Assembly: GCA_946183715.1 (NCBI GenBank)
Contig: CAMHDB010000054.1
Location: 1 to 9,872 of the forward strand
From: an uncultured Oscillibacter sp.
Lineage (GTDB): Bacteria > Bacillota > Clostridia > Oscillospirales > Oscillospiraceae
Reading direction: 5' to 3'
Length of the DNA stretch: 9,872 nt
Below the pieces are notes generated by a model. That model was given only the letters and a program-made list of their open reading frames with translations. It did no database searches and was not told where the DNA came from. Positions 1-6,263 of the stretch are shown piece after piece; the stretch's first letter is position 1, and each line of letters begins with the position of its first letter. Position numbers and translations under genes: made by a program.

Positions 1-2075
1 GTCATCAGGCGGCAGGCCGCCGCGTAGGAGCGCTGGTACATCATCAGGTTCATGGCCTCGTCGTTGAGGTCGACGCCCATCGTGCCGTCGCGGTTGACGA
101 ACACCTCGTCGGCGGAGGCGGTGCGGTTTTCGTACATAATGTTGGCGTTGCGCTGGTCGCTGGCGAGGTGGGAGACCATGTGGTCAGTGAGCAGGGACTG
201 GAAAGAGCCCGTGAAGAAGGCCTCGCCGGAGGCGGCTTCCTCGTAAACGTCCTCGGTGTTGGGGTGGAACTCGTGGTTCCCGGTGAGGACGTTGCAGATG
301 TGCGTCAGGTTGTCCTTGGCGGTGCTGGGCGGGTTGGGGTCTATGGAGCGCAGGACGCGGAAGGAACCGTTGGCCCAGTTGCGGGAGATGGAGATGTTCG
401 CGGCGGTGATTCCGGTGTCGTCGTTGCTGTTGCTGTGGTTGCTCAGCAGGATTCCGCCGTTGTAGTCGCTGTACTCCTCTTTGAGCTGGTAGCGGCTCTT
501 GTCGCCGGTGACGATGTTGCCGTCGCGGTCGATAAATTCCAGCGTCCTGACGCTGTTGCCGTCTTGGTCGATGGACTCGACCCATGTCGATTCGTAAACC
601 GTCTCGTCGGGGAGCTGGTTGGCCTTGTTGATTTCGTTGGCGAGGGTATTGGCGAGCACGTCGAGGGTCTTGCGGTAGTAGGGGATTCCGCGCTTGCTTG
701 CGGCGTTGGAATCGCGGGCAAGGTCGGCCTCGGAGGCGAAAATGCCCTTTTCGGTGAGGATTTCGCGGTCGGCGAGGAGCGCGCCGCCGAGTTCGGTATC
801 TTTGGTCTGGACTTCGCCGCGGAAGACCTCGAACTGGTGAATCTCGAACTGCCCCCCGGTGTCGAGGATGCGCAGGTCGTAGCGCGTGACTTCGCCCAAA
901 GAGTTGACGTGCTTGTTGTGGTCCTTCTTGATTTCGGCGAGGGCCAGCGCGGCGTCCTCGGACTTGGTGTAGACGGTCGTGCCGTACTCGTGGACGGTGA
1001 ACGAGCCGTCCTCCTCGACTTCGGCGTGAAACTCCGTGCCGACGGCGTCCTTGTTCATTTCGGCGGCGGCCTCCTCGGCCTCCTTCATGTTGCGGTAGTG
1101 GATGATTGCGCCGTCCTCGTCGACGACGGCGCCGATGTCGCGGTTCTTGACGACGCCCAAGTCGTTTTCCTGCAGCACGACCGTGCGCCCGTAGGCGTCG
1201 GTGAGTTCGGCGAGGTCGATGTCATAGTTGGGGTTGTCGCCCTCGTCCGCGCCGTCGCGTATCAGGACTTCGGAGGCGTAGCGCCCGTCAACAATGGTTC
1301 TGTGGGGCTCGGTGCCCGTCCGGACGATGAGCTTCTCGACGGAAAGCCCCGGGCCGATTTCCTCCTCGCCGTACTCCACCTCGATTTGCATGAACGTCGA
1401 CAAATCGTCCAGTAAGACGTTGCGCTGGTCGCGCTGTTCGAGGGCGCTGTCGCCGTAGATACTGCACTTGCGGATACTGGTGTTGAGTTCGCGGATGCTG
1501 GAAATGATGTCGTTGACCCTGTCCATGTCCTCCTGCAGCTTGTCGGCGCGCGTCTGCTGGAGGTTTTCGAGGTTGTGCGCGGTGAGGTTGAGCTGTTTGG
1601 TGAGGGTGGACATGGAGGAGCGGAAGAGGGTGTCGTACTGGTCCTTGCCGGCGCCCTCGGCGGCGAGGGCGTTCATCTGGTCGATGGCGTCGTTGAACAT
1701 GCCTTCGAGCACGCCTTCGCCGTCCTCGCCCTTGGCGACTTCGTCGAGAATGGAGGCGATGTTGTCGAGGCCGTCCTTCTTGGAATCCAGATTCCCGACA
1801 CTGCTGTTTTCGTTGCGGTAGCGGATGTCGAGGTAGATGTCGCGCGACTGGCTGACGCTCGGCACGAGAACGCCCGTGCCCATATGGAGCACGTTGGCGG
1901 TGGCGTAGCGGTCGGCGGAGGCCATATGTAAGCTTTCTTGGTCGAGCGCCTGCCGCGTGTAGCCGTCGGTCTGTACGTTGGTGATATTGTTGCCGGTCAC
2001 TTCAAGGGCCTTACTGGCGGCGTAGAGGCCGAGTTTGGCGATGGAGTAGGTGCCGAATGTGGAAACAAGGCTCAT
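1..2075 (-). CDS. flgK: Flagellar hook-associated protein 1 (FlgK), 3' end cut by window
   Basis: FlgK forms the first junction ring between hook and filament and is exported by the flagellar type III system. The window holds 691 codons with no stop; the C-terminus lies just past the left edge. The N-terminal D0 signature NNITNVQTDGYTRQ is at residues 29-42. A long helical stretch follows to about 230, GIPYYRKTLDVLANTLANEIN is at about 463-483, and the C-terminal D0 helix DLNDEAMNLMMYQ is at 669-681, so only a short tail is missing. The start at 2075 has a strong Shine-Dalgarno site (AAGGGGGGAAG, 4 bases upstream). It begins 18 bp after flgN, as third gene of a flgM-flgN-flgK unit. It is longer than the usual 500-600 residues, mainly through acidic extra sequence at about 280-400 with a weak internal repeat. 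Identity is secure; the insert's role is unknown. Confidence 0.95.
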   Translation of the reverse strand, partial: MSLVSTFGTYSIAKLGLYAASKALEVTGNNITNVQTDGYTRQALDQESLHMASADRYATANVLHMGTGVLVPSVSQSRDIYLDIRYRNENSSVGNLDSKKDGLDNIASILDEVAKGEDGEGVLEGMFNDAIDQMNALAAEGAGKDQYDTLFRSSMSTLTKQLNLTAHNLENLQQTRADKLQEDMDRVNDIISSIRELNTSIRKCSIYGDSALEQRDQRNVLLDDLSTFMQIEVEYGEEEIGPGLSVEKLIVRTGTEPHRTIVDGRYASEVLIRDGADEGDNPNYDIDLAELTDAYGRTVVLQENDLGVVKNRDIGAVVDEDGAIIHYRNMKEAEEAAAEMNKDAVGTEFHAEVEEDGSFTVHEYGTTVYTKSEDAALALAEIKKDHNKHVNSLGEVTRYDLRILDTGGQFEIHQFEVFRGEVQTKDTELGGALLADREILTEKGIFASEADLARDSNAASKRGIPYYRKTLDVLANTLANEINKANQLPDETVYESTWVESIDQDGNSVRTLEFIDRDGNIVTGDKSRYQLKEEYSDYNGGILLSNHSNSNDDTGITAANISISRNWANGSFRVLRSIDPNPPSTAKDNLTHICNVLTGNHEFHPNTEDVYEEAASGEAFFTGSFQSLLTDHMVSHLASDQRNANIMYENRTASADEVFVNRDGTMGVDLNDEAMNLMMYQRSYAAACRLM

Positions 2076-2093
2076 AGAGCTTCCCCCCTTGGA

Positions 2094-2546
2094 TTAGGTT
2101 CGGTAGTCGGTGAACAGTCCGCCGCGCGCGCGCGGGCCGGTACGCCCGGCGGGCGCCTTGGCTTCGATGAGCTTCTCGACGTTGTGCAGACTGCACTCCA
2201 GCGTAGAGCGGGCGGCGTCGGCGGCGCTCCGGTAGATGTCGCGCTTGGTCAGGAGCGTCTCGACGGCCTCGCGGGCGGCCCGGCGCAGTTCGGGCGGACA
2301 GCGTTCCGGCACCCCCGAGAGCGGCACCCCGCGCAGATTCAGCGCGGTGAGCATCCGTTCGCGCTGCTGTTCCATGCGGCGCAGGGTCAGGCCGATTTCC
2401 TGCTCCTCGCGCATGCACTCGTTGACGCTGAGCACGTCGCCGCGCTGGGCCGCGATATTCTTCGTCTTGGCGAGCACCGACAGGCGGTCGAGGTACTCGC
2501 CGACTTTTTCCAGATACGTGAAGAAGGCCTCGTAGAGTTCTTCCAT
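2094..2546 (-). CDS. flgN: FlgN-family flagellar export chaperone
   Basis: This 150-aa, mostly helical protein fits FlgN, the cytosolic chaperone that holds the hook-filament junction proteins FlgK and FlgL for export. Its start MEELYEAFFTYLEKVGEYL and the long charged helices to about residue 115 look like the FlgN antiparallel helical bundle. The C-terminus (GLFTDYRT at 143-150) is short, basic and probably flexible. FlgN proteins diverge strongly in sequence, so much of the assignment rests on position: directly between flgM and the client gene flgK. The start at 2546 lies 3 bp after the flgM stop. Its GGAGG ribosome site overlaps the end of flgM, which suggests translational coupling. No transmembrane segment or signal peptide is visible. 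Confidence 0.85.
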   Translation of the reverse strand: MEELYEAFFTYLEKVGEYLDRLSVLAKTKNIAAQRGDVLSVNECMREEQEIGLTLRRMEQQRERMLTALNLRGVPLSGVPERCPPELRRAAREAVETLLTKRDIYRSAADAARSTLECSLHNVEKLIEAKAPAGRTGPRARGGLFTDYRT

Positions 2547-2549
2547 GGG

Positions 2550-2867
2550 TTATCCTCCCTCCCCGAACAGAAGGATATTCCGGGCGGTCTCCATGCTGTC
2601 GGGGTGGTAGGTGCCCCGCCGGATTTCCTCCCGGAGCGCGGAAACGGAGCCGGAGGAAGTCGCGGTACGCACTTCGCGGGCGAGGCGGCTCCGGGCCTCC
2701 TTCGCGAATATCTGGCTGTTCTCTCCGGAGATGGTCACGCTGTCGAATCTCCGGGCGAGGGACGGCTTTGGGGATTGCGCCGCGGCGGTTTGCGGCTGTT
2801 GATAAGCCCGCTGTAGCTCCACGGGCTTGGAGAGACTGCTTGTCGTAAAAGTTCCTGAAATCGTCAT
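2550..2867 (-). CDS. flgM: Anti-sigma-28 factor FlgM
   Basis: FlgM binds sigma-28 and blocks late flagellar transcription until it is released or exported after hook completion. The 105-aa product has a polar, Gln/Pro/Ser-rich N-terminal half (1-38), probably disordered. The conserved C-terminal half follows: FDSVTISGENSQIF at 41-54, then LREEIRRGTYHPDSMETARN at 78-97, which matches the L..I..GTY..D...A.N pattern of the family. The reading frame stays open upstream to 3050, but I choose ATG 2867 for two reasons. AAAGGGGGCG lies 6 bases before it. A sigma-28-type promoter at 2933-2959 would start RNA near 2925, which leaves no leader for the upstream ATG at 2927. It is the first gene of flgM-flgN-flgK. 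Control of an anti-sigma-28 gene by sigma-28 would be negative feedback. Confidence 0.9.
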   Translation of the reverse strand: MTISGTFTTSSLSKPVELQRAYQQPQTAAAQSPKPSLARRFDSVTISGENSQIFAKEARSRLAREVRTATSSGSVSALREEIRRGTYHPDSMETARNILLFGEGG

Positions 2868-2932
2868 CAGGGACGCCCCCTTTTCTGGGCCTCCGCGAGC
2901 GGAGTTGTCTGCAAAAATACTATTCATAAGGA

Positions 2933-2959
2933 TTATCGGAACATTCGCGCGAAAAATTA
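2933..2959 (-). promoter_or_regulatory. Sigma-28-type promoter of flgM-flgN-flgK
   Basis: On the minus strand TAATTTTT (2959-2952) is followed after 11 bases by TCCGATAA (2940-2933). The known sigma-28 consensus is TAAAGTTT-N11-GCCGATAA, so this matches 6 of 8 and 7 of 8 positions with exact spacing. The predicted RNA start is near 2925, giving a leader of about 58 bases before flgM. It lies about 40 bp past the cheB terminator. A CGTGGG box further upstream (2994-2989) and the CTATTAATTT segment also occur at the cheA promoter. Confidence 0.75.
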
Positions 2960-2998
2960 ATAGGCGCCGCGGCCTTTTGAAAAAATTTCCCACGCGCG

Positions 2999-3039
2999 AA
3001 AAAGCCCTGTCAACTGTAACGGCTGTACAGCTGACAGGG
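2999..3039 (-). terminator. Rho-independent terminator after cheB
   Basis: On the minus strand, 15 bases after the cheB stop, a 14-bp stem pairs 3039-3026 with 3018-3005. It is perfect except for one G-U pair and has a 7-base loop (CAGCCGT). C and then TTTTT (3003-2999) follow directly. Stem, loop and T-run are those of an intrinsic terminator, so the che unit probably ends here and flgM starts a separate unit. Confidence 0.88.
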
Positions 3040-3054
3040 GCGGGGTTCATCTGG

Positions 3055-4104
3055 CTATCTGCCCGCGGGGCGCGAACGGAGGTGGCGCAGAAGCGCGGTG
3101 GAGATGTCCTTGCAGGAGGCCTGCACCGTGACGGCCCCGAGGTCGTAGGCGGCGCGGGGCATGCCGTACACGACGCAGGACTCCTCGTCCTGCCCGATGG
3201 TGTACGCGCCCTTCTTGCGCATGGCGAGCAGTCCGGCGGCGCCGTCGCGGCCCATGCCCGTCATGATGATTCCGTACATCTGACAGCGCACGTTCTGCGC
3301 CATGGACTGGAACAGGGCGTCGACGGAGGGCCTGTGCCCACTGACGCGCTCCCCGGGCGTACAGCTCACGCGGTAGCCGCCCAGCGGGCTGCGCAGTACG
3401 CGGCACTGCAAGTCCGCGGGGGCCACGAGCGCGAGGCCGCGCCTGATTTCGTCGCCGTCCTTGGCCTCCCGGACTTCCATCCGGCAGAGTTTGTTGAGGC
3501 GCTCGGCGTACATCTTCGTGAAGCCCGTGGGCATGTGCTGGACGATGACCATGCCGGGAATGTCCTCCGGCAGGCGCTTCATGACTTCCAGCGTGGCCTC
3601 GGTGCCGCCCGTCGACGCGCCGAGGCCGATGATAACCCGCCCCGACACCGACGCGCCCAGCGACGCCGCCGCGGGCGTGGACGCCGGCGCGCTGGGGGCC
3701 TGTACTTTCGCCTTCGAGGCCTCTATGACCTTCGCGCCGAGCATGCGCACAAAGGCCTCCGTGCTGATGTCGCTGTCGGGCTTGCGCACGAAATCGACGG
3801 CCCCGGCGTGCAGGGCGTCGAACACGCCCAGATTCAGCGCCGACACCAGTACCACCGGGAGCGGGTACTCCGGCAACAGCGACTTCAGGAAGTCTAGGCC
3901 CGTCATGCCCGGCATTTGCACGTCGAGGGTCATCACGTCGGGTTTCAACTGCCTGACTTTGTTTTTGGCGTCCATGGCGTTGATGGCGTAGCCCACGATT
4001 TCAATCCCGCGCCGCGCGGACAGGCCGTCTATAATGACCTTGCGCGCGAGGATGGAGTCGTCGACCACGAGGACGCGGATTTTTTTTTGGATGAAATCTG
4101 CCAT
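3055..4104 (-). CDS. cheB: Chemotaxis response regulator / protein-glutamate methylesterase CheB
   Basis: CheB removes methyl groups from chemoreceptor glutamates, and deamidates glutamines, to reset receptors; CheA activates it by phosphorylation. The 349-aa product has both domains. The receiver (about 9-125) has acidic D15/D16, phospho-acceptor D61 in TLDVQMPG, S88 and K108. An Ala/Ser/Pro linker spans about 133-153. The methylesterase domain (about 155-345) has the triad S164 (GLGASTGGT), H190 (IVQHMP) and D287 (MTGMGRDGAAG). It looks full length and intact. The start at 4104 has AAAGGGGAA about 6 bases upstream; the frame is open to 4464, but that extension overlaps the cheR C-terminus and is not receiver-like. 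It lies 59 bp after cheR and is the last gene before the terminator. Codons 6-9 contain an unbroken run of nine A. Confidence 0.97.
   Translation of the reverse strand: MADFIQKKIRVLVVDDSILARKVIIDGLSARRGIEIVGYAINAMDAKNKVRQLKPDVMTLDVQMPGMTGLDFLKSLLPEYPLPVVLVSALNLGVFDALHAGAVDFVRKPDSDISTEAFVRMLGAKVIEASKAKVQAPSAPASTPAAASLGASVSGRVIIGLGASTGGTEATLEVMKRLPEDIPGMVIVQHMPTGFTKMYAERLNKLCRMEVREAKDGDEIRRGLALVAPADLQCRVLRSPLGGYRVSCTPGERVSGHRPSVDALFQSMAQNVRCQMYGIIMTGMGRDGAAGLLAMRKKGAYTIGQDEESCVVYGMPRAAYDLGAVTVQASCKDISTALLRHLRSRPAGR
4080..4088 (-). repeat. Nine-A homopolymer near the 5' end of cheB
   Basis: The coding strand reads CAA AAA AAA ATC at codons 6-9 of cheB, just before the receiver domain (IQKKIRV). 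It is the longest homopolymer I noticed inside a gene in this GC-rich window. A change of one base in either direction brings a stop within a few tens of codons, so slippage here would abolish CheB. Confidence 0.9.
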
Positions 4105-4163
4105 AGCGATTCCCCTTTCCCGTCGTTCGTCCCTTCGCAAAACCGGAAGCGCCGCGAGCGGGA

Positions 4164-4988
4164 CTACTTCTGGAAAATGGAGGTCGATACCCGCTTGTAG
4201 GGCAGATTCGGCGGGAGATTCTCCGACAGGCTGATGATGAGGTATCCGCCGGGGGCGGTGGCGTCGTAGAAGCGGCGGATGAGGGCGGTTTTCGTCGGCT
4301 GGTCGAAATAAATCATGACGTTGCGGCAGAAAATCACGTCGAATTTCCGGCGGAACTGTATCGGGTCCATGAGGTTGAACTGCCGGAAAATCACGTTGTC
4401 GCGCACTCTCTTCGAGACCTGATAGCGCGTCCCGCCGACGTGCGTAAAGTACTTCTCCTTCCACTGCTCCGGCATGGAGTCGGGGAGCTGGTAAACGCCG
4501 ATTTGCGCCTTTTTCAGCACGTCCAAGGAAAGGTCAGTCGCCAGCATGCGCGCGTCCCACGCGCCCCACTGCGAGCCGAAATAGTCCATCATGTACATGG
4601 TGACGTTGTAGGGTTCCTCCCCGGACGAACAGCCCGCGCTCCAGATGGACAGCGACTTGTCCATTTTGCGCCGCCGGGTAATCTGCGGGAGGATGCTCTT
4701 CTGGAAGTAGTCGAACGACTCGGTCTCCCGCATGAAGTAGGTGTAGTTGGTGGTGAGCTTGACGAGCAGTTCGTTGATGTCGTCCCCGGTTCCCTTGATG
4801 AGCAGGTAGTCGACATAGGACTTGAAGTCGGCGAAACCCCGGTTTTTAATCGTGGCGGTCAGGCGGCTTTGAATCAACTGCCGCTTCTGGTGGAGGTCAA
4901 TCCCGTAATTGCGCTGTACGAAACGAACCAGCCGCGTGAAATCCTCATCGGAAATGAGGAGTGTTCGCATTTTTTCCTCGTAACTCAT
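4164..4988 (-). CDS. cheR: Chemotaxis protein methyltransferase CheR
   Basis: CheR transfers methyl groups from S-adenosylmethionine to glutamates on chemoreceptors, opposing CheB. The product is 274 aa, close to the usual 250-290. It has a helical N-terminal domain (about 12-75) with a basic face, then NYTYFMRE (81-88), the SAM-binding IWSAGCSSGEEPY (115-127), ATDLS (150-154), and FDVIFCRNVMIYF (216-228), all typical of the CheR fold. The C-terminus SENLPPNLPYKRVSTSIFQK is also family-like. ATG 4988, 14 bp after cheW, has a close AAGGA. ATG 4970 (MRTLLIS) has GAGG 5 bases upstream and is a real alternative; the difference is 6 residues. The frame is open to 5075, but that part overlaps the end of cheW and is not conserved-looking. 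No C-terminal receptor-tethering pentapeptide or TPR is present. Confidence 0.96.
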   Translation of the reverse strand: MSYEEKMRTLLISDEDFTRLVRFVQRNYGIDLHQKRQLIQSRLTATIKNRGFADFKSYVDYLLIKGTGDDINELLVKLTTNYTYFMRETESFDYFQKSILPQITRRRKMDKSLSIWSAGCSSGEEPYNVTMYMMDYFGSQWGAWDARMLATDLSLDVLKKAQIGVYQLPDSMPEQWKEKYFTHVGGTRYQVSKRVRDNVIFRQFNLMDPIQFRRKFDVIFCRNVMIYFDQPTKTALIRRFYDATAPGGYLIISLSENLPPNLPYKRVSTSIFQK

Positions 4989-5002
4989 GCCGTCCTTGCG
5001 CC

Positions 5003-5491
5003 TTACTCGTGGATGTGTTCGAGGGCTTCCCCGTCGAGAATCATGATGGTGCTCACGCCGCCGGGAACCGTACACATGCCGCTGACGAGGCGGTGCTCGT
5101 TCTGGGACGGCACGGGGAGAATGGCCGAGCGGGCGATGTCGACCATCTGGTCGACGCTGTCGACCACGATGCCGACGCTGGTCTCGCGGATGTTCAGGAT
5201 AATGACGCAGCTTTCCTCTTCGGGAATGCGCCCGAGGAGCAGGCGGAAATCGACAATCGGCACGATGGCCCCGCGGAGGTTGATGACGCCCGCGATATAA
5301 TCGGGCACCATGGGAATGCGCGTGATGGTGACGTTGTTCAGGATTTCGATGACGTAGGCGGTGCTCAGGGCGTAGAGGATGTTGCTGGAGCGGAAAATGA
5401 GGTACTTTTCCTCGTCGGTCTCCTGAACCTTATCGGAGAGGGCGCTTCTGGCCTCGTCGGTTCTGGCGAACAGTCCGTTTTCCTCAGACAT
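5003..5491 (-). CDS. cheW: Chemotaxis coupling protein CheW
   Basis: CheW is the SH3-like adaptor that links chemoreceptors to CheA in the signalling array. The 162-aa product has a polar N-terminal tail (1-28), then the CheW fold: YLIFRSSNILYALSTAYVIE (30-49), TRIPMVPDYIAGVINLRGAI (57-76) with the conserved GVINLRG core, PIVDFR, SVGIVVDSVDQMVDI (105-119) and the C-terminal MILDGEAL (150-157). It is a single CheW domain with no receiver, so it is not CheV. ATG 5491 has AAAGGAAG 7 bases upstream. It is followed by cheR after 14 bp but is separated from the preceding gene by 272 bp of non-coding sequence with several inverted repeats, so it may have its own leader or control. Confidence 0.95.
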   Translation of the reverse strand: MSEENGLFARTDEARSALSDKVQETDEEKYLIFRSSNILYALSTAYVIEILNNVTITRIPMVPDYIAGVINLRGAIVPIVDFRLLLGRIPEEESCVIILNIRETSVGIVVDSVDQMVDIARSAILPVPSQNEHRLVSGMCTVPGGVSTIMILDGEALEHIHE

Positions 5492-5522
5492 GGCGTTACT
5501 TCCTTTCCAAGATATCCGGCAG

Positions 5523-5538
5523 GCCGTCCGGGGACGGC
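5523..5538 (-). repeat. Compact hairpin upstream of the cheW ribosome site
   Basis: GCCGTC and GACGGC flank a 4-base loop, giving a perfect 6-bp GC-rich stem about 20 bases before the cheW Shine-Dalgarno sequence. No T-run follows, so it is not an intrinsic terminator. It could protect RNA ends or affect cheW translation. Confidence 0.6.
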
Positions 5539-5554
5539 GGCATTGCTTACAAGT

Positions 5555-5596
5555 GACCGGGAGGAAACCGAACCCCGTTTCCCGGTCTCCGGGGTT
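5555..5596 (-). repeat. Two overlapping inverted repeats (alternative hairpins) before cheW
   Basis: GACCGGGA at 5555-5562 pairs with TCCCGGTC at 5580-5587 (8 bp, 17-base loop). AACCCCG at 5571-5577 pairs with CGGGGTT at 5590-5596 (7 bp, 12-base loop). Each stem uses bases from the loop or arm of the other, so only one can form at a time, as in attenuators or riboswitch expression platforms. No T-run follows either stem on the minus strand. Confidence 0.6.
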
Positions 5597-5657
5597 TTCT
5601 GACCCGAACCCGCGATACTTTTTAGATATTCCTTCGCCCCTCTTCCCTTCGGGCTGA

Positions 5658-5683
5658 ACATGGAATACGAAAAGACATGGAAT
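5658..5683 (-). repeat. 9-bp direct repeat ATTCCATGT, period 17
   Basis: ATTCCATGT occurs twice on the minus strand (5683-5675 and 5666-5658) with 8 bases between, so the copies are 17 bp apart. It lies in the non-coding gap about 170 bp upstream of cheW. Such spacing is compatible with a tandem protein-binding site, but no promoter next to it is clear. Confidence 0.7.
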
Positions 5684-5763
5684 CCTGTGACTTCCCTAGA
5701 CCGTTTCAAGCGTTGGCGGACGCAAGTCCGGCAGTCTCGCGGATTCCGGCCACGGAGAACGCC

Positions 5764-6258
5764 TTACAGGTCTACTTCAAACGTCTCCGTCAGGTTCGCG
5801 ATGTTAATGGCCTGCTGGATTTCCATCAGCTCCCGCGAGACTTTATCGTAGGCGGCGCGGACTTCGGCGGCGTCGAAATTGCGGCAGGTGATGTCGGCCT
5901 CGCGGCTTCCGTAAGTCCGGGAGCGCTGTTTCTCCGGGATTTGGAGGAGGGCGTAGAGGCGGTTCTTCTCGGCGTTCATGCGGCTCATGCGCCCGATGGC
6001 CTCGTCGAGGGTACAGCCGTACTCCGGGAGGAACTTCCCGCTGTTGAACACCGCCACGGCGTGGCGGAGTTTTGCGATTTGGTTCTGGTAGTCGTGAATC
6101 CGCGCCTGCGTGTCGGAGAAGGAGTACGCCGGGACGACGGGCTCCTCTCCGACGCTGTAGGAGTACGTGGAATTTTTGGATTCGGCGTCCAGAAGGGCGG
6201 CGATTTCCGCGTCGCAGTTCTTAATGAGCTTGTTGGCGGTGTCTGAATTGAGTTTCAT
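5764..6258 (-). CDS. Conserved-looking helical protein of unknown function in the che operon
   Basis: I do not recognise a named family with confidence. The 164-aa product looks like a soluble, mostly helical, charged protein. It has a helix at about 4-28, a Tyr/Val/Pro segment at 31-45, a helix at about 48-72 (HDYQNQIAKLRHAVAVFNSG), a helix at about 83-106, and a final helix at about 128-155 ending in NLTETFEVDL. There is no signal peptide, membrane segment or known catalytic motif; the three cysteines (15, 82, 125) are not clustered. From memory, similar ~160-aa proteins with a KLRHA-VFN core and a TET-EVD tail occur in Firmicutes as hypothetical proteins; this is unchecked. It starts 5 bp after the cheA stop with no visible Shine-Dalgarno sequence, so translation probably depends on ribosomes leaving cheA. 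The position suggests, but does not show, a signalling role. Confidence 0.85.
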   Translation of the reverse strand: MKLNSDTANKLIKNCDAEIAALLDAESKNSTYSYSVGEEPVVPAYSFSDTQARIHDYQNQIAKLRHAVAVFNSGKFLPEYGCTLDEAIGRMSRMNAEKNRLYALLQIPEKQRSRTYGSREADITCRNFDAAEVRAAYDKVSRELMEIQQAINIANLTETFEVDL

Positions 6259-6263
6259 GGGCG

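Larger units (their letters stand above)
5492..5763 (-). other. 272-bp non-coding gap before cheW with repeats and hairpins
   Basis: No reading frame here has a convincing ribosome site or protein-like composition. The gap is much longer than any other inside the che unit (5, 14 and 59 bp). In transcription order it holds a GC-rich stretch with a small CGGAC/GTCCG hairpin (5730-5717), a 9-bp direct repeat (5683-5658), a purine-rich A/T patch (about 5650-5612), two overlapping and mutually exclusive inverted repeats (5596-5555), a compact hairpin (5538-5523), and the cheW ribosome site near 5500. I see no terminator with a T-run and no convincing sigma-70 or sigma-28 promoter. It may be a control leader or the remains of a lost gene. 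Confidence 0.6.

Noticed and set aside
168..1415. 415-codon plus-strand open frame
   Set aside because: It is antisense to flgK, is rich in Val/Gly/Asp as expected from the reverse of GC-rich codons, and has no ribosome site. FlgK motifs on the other strand run through the whole region.
1938..2816. 292-codon plus-strand open frame
   Set aside because: It lies antisense to flgK, flgN and flgM, with composition typical of a shadow frame; the three minus-strand genes have clear starts, ribosome sites and family features.
2827..3897. 356-codon plus-strand open frame
   Set aside because: It is antisense to the flgM promoter, the cheB terminator and cheB, with His/Arg/Gly-rich composition and no family resemblance.
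4105..4464. Upstream in-frame extension of cheB
   Set aside because: It overlaps the cheR coding region, is low-complexity Arg/Pro-rich, and the downstream ATG at 4104 has a proper ribosome site directly before a standard receiver domain.
5430..5437. TCCGATAA on the minus strand inside cheW, like a sigma-28 -10 box
   Set aside because: No -35 match lies at the right distance upstream, and it falls within the conserved reading frame near the cheW start.
5365..5709. 114-codon minus-strand frame in the gap before cheW
   Set aside because: It runs out of frame into cheW, starts with a non-ATG codon without a ribosome site, and has no protein-like pattern.
5718..5729. GGACGCAAGTCC on the plus strand, resembling part of a c-di-GMP-I riboswitch
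   Set aside because: Only this core string resembles it. The GCAAAC and receptor-loop segments are missing, and on the plus strand it would lead into antisense of the che genes. It is simply a 5-bp stem with a GCAA loop.
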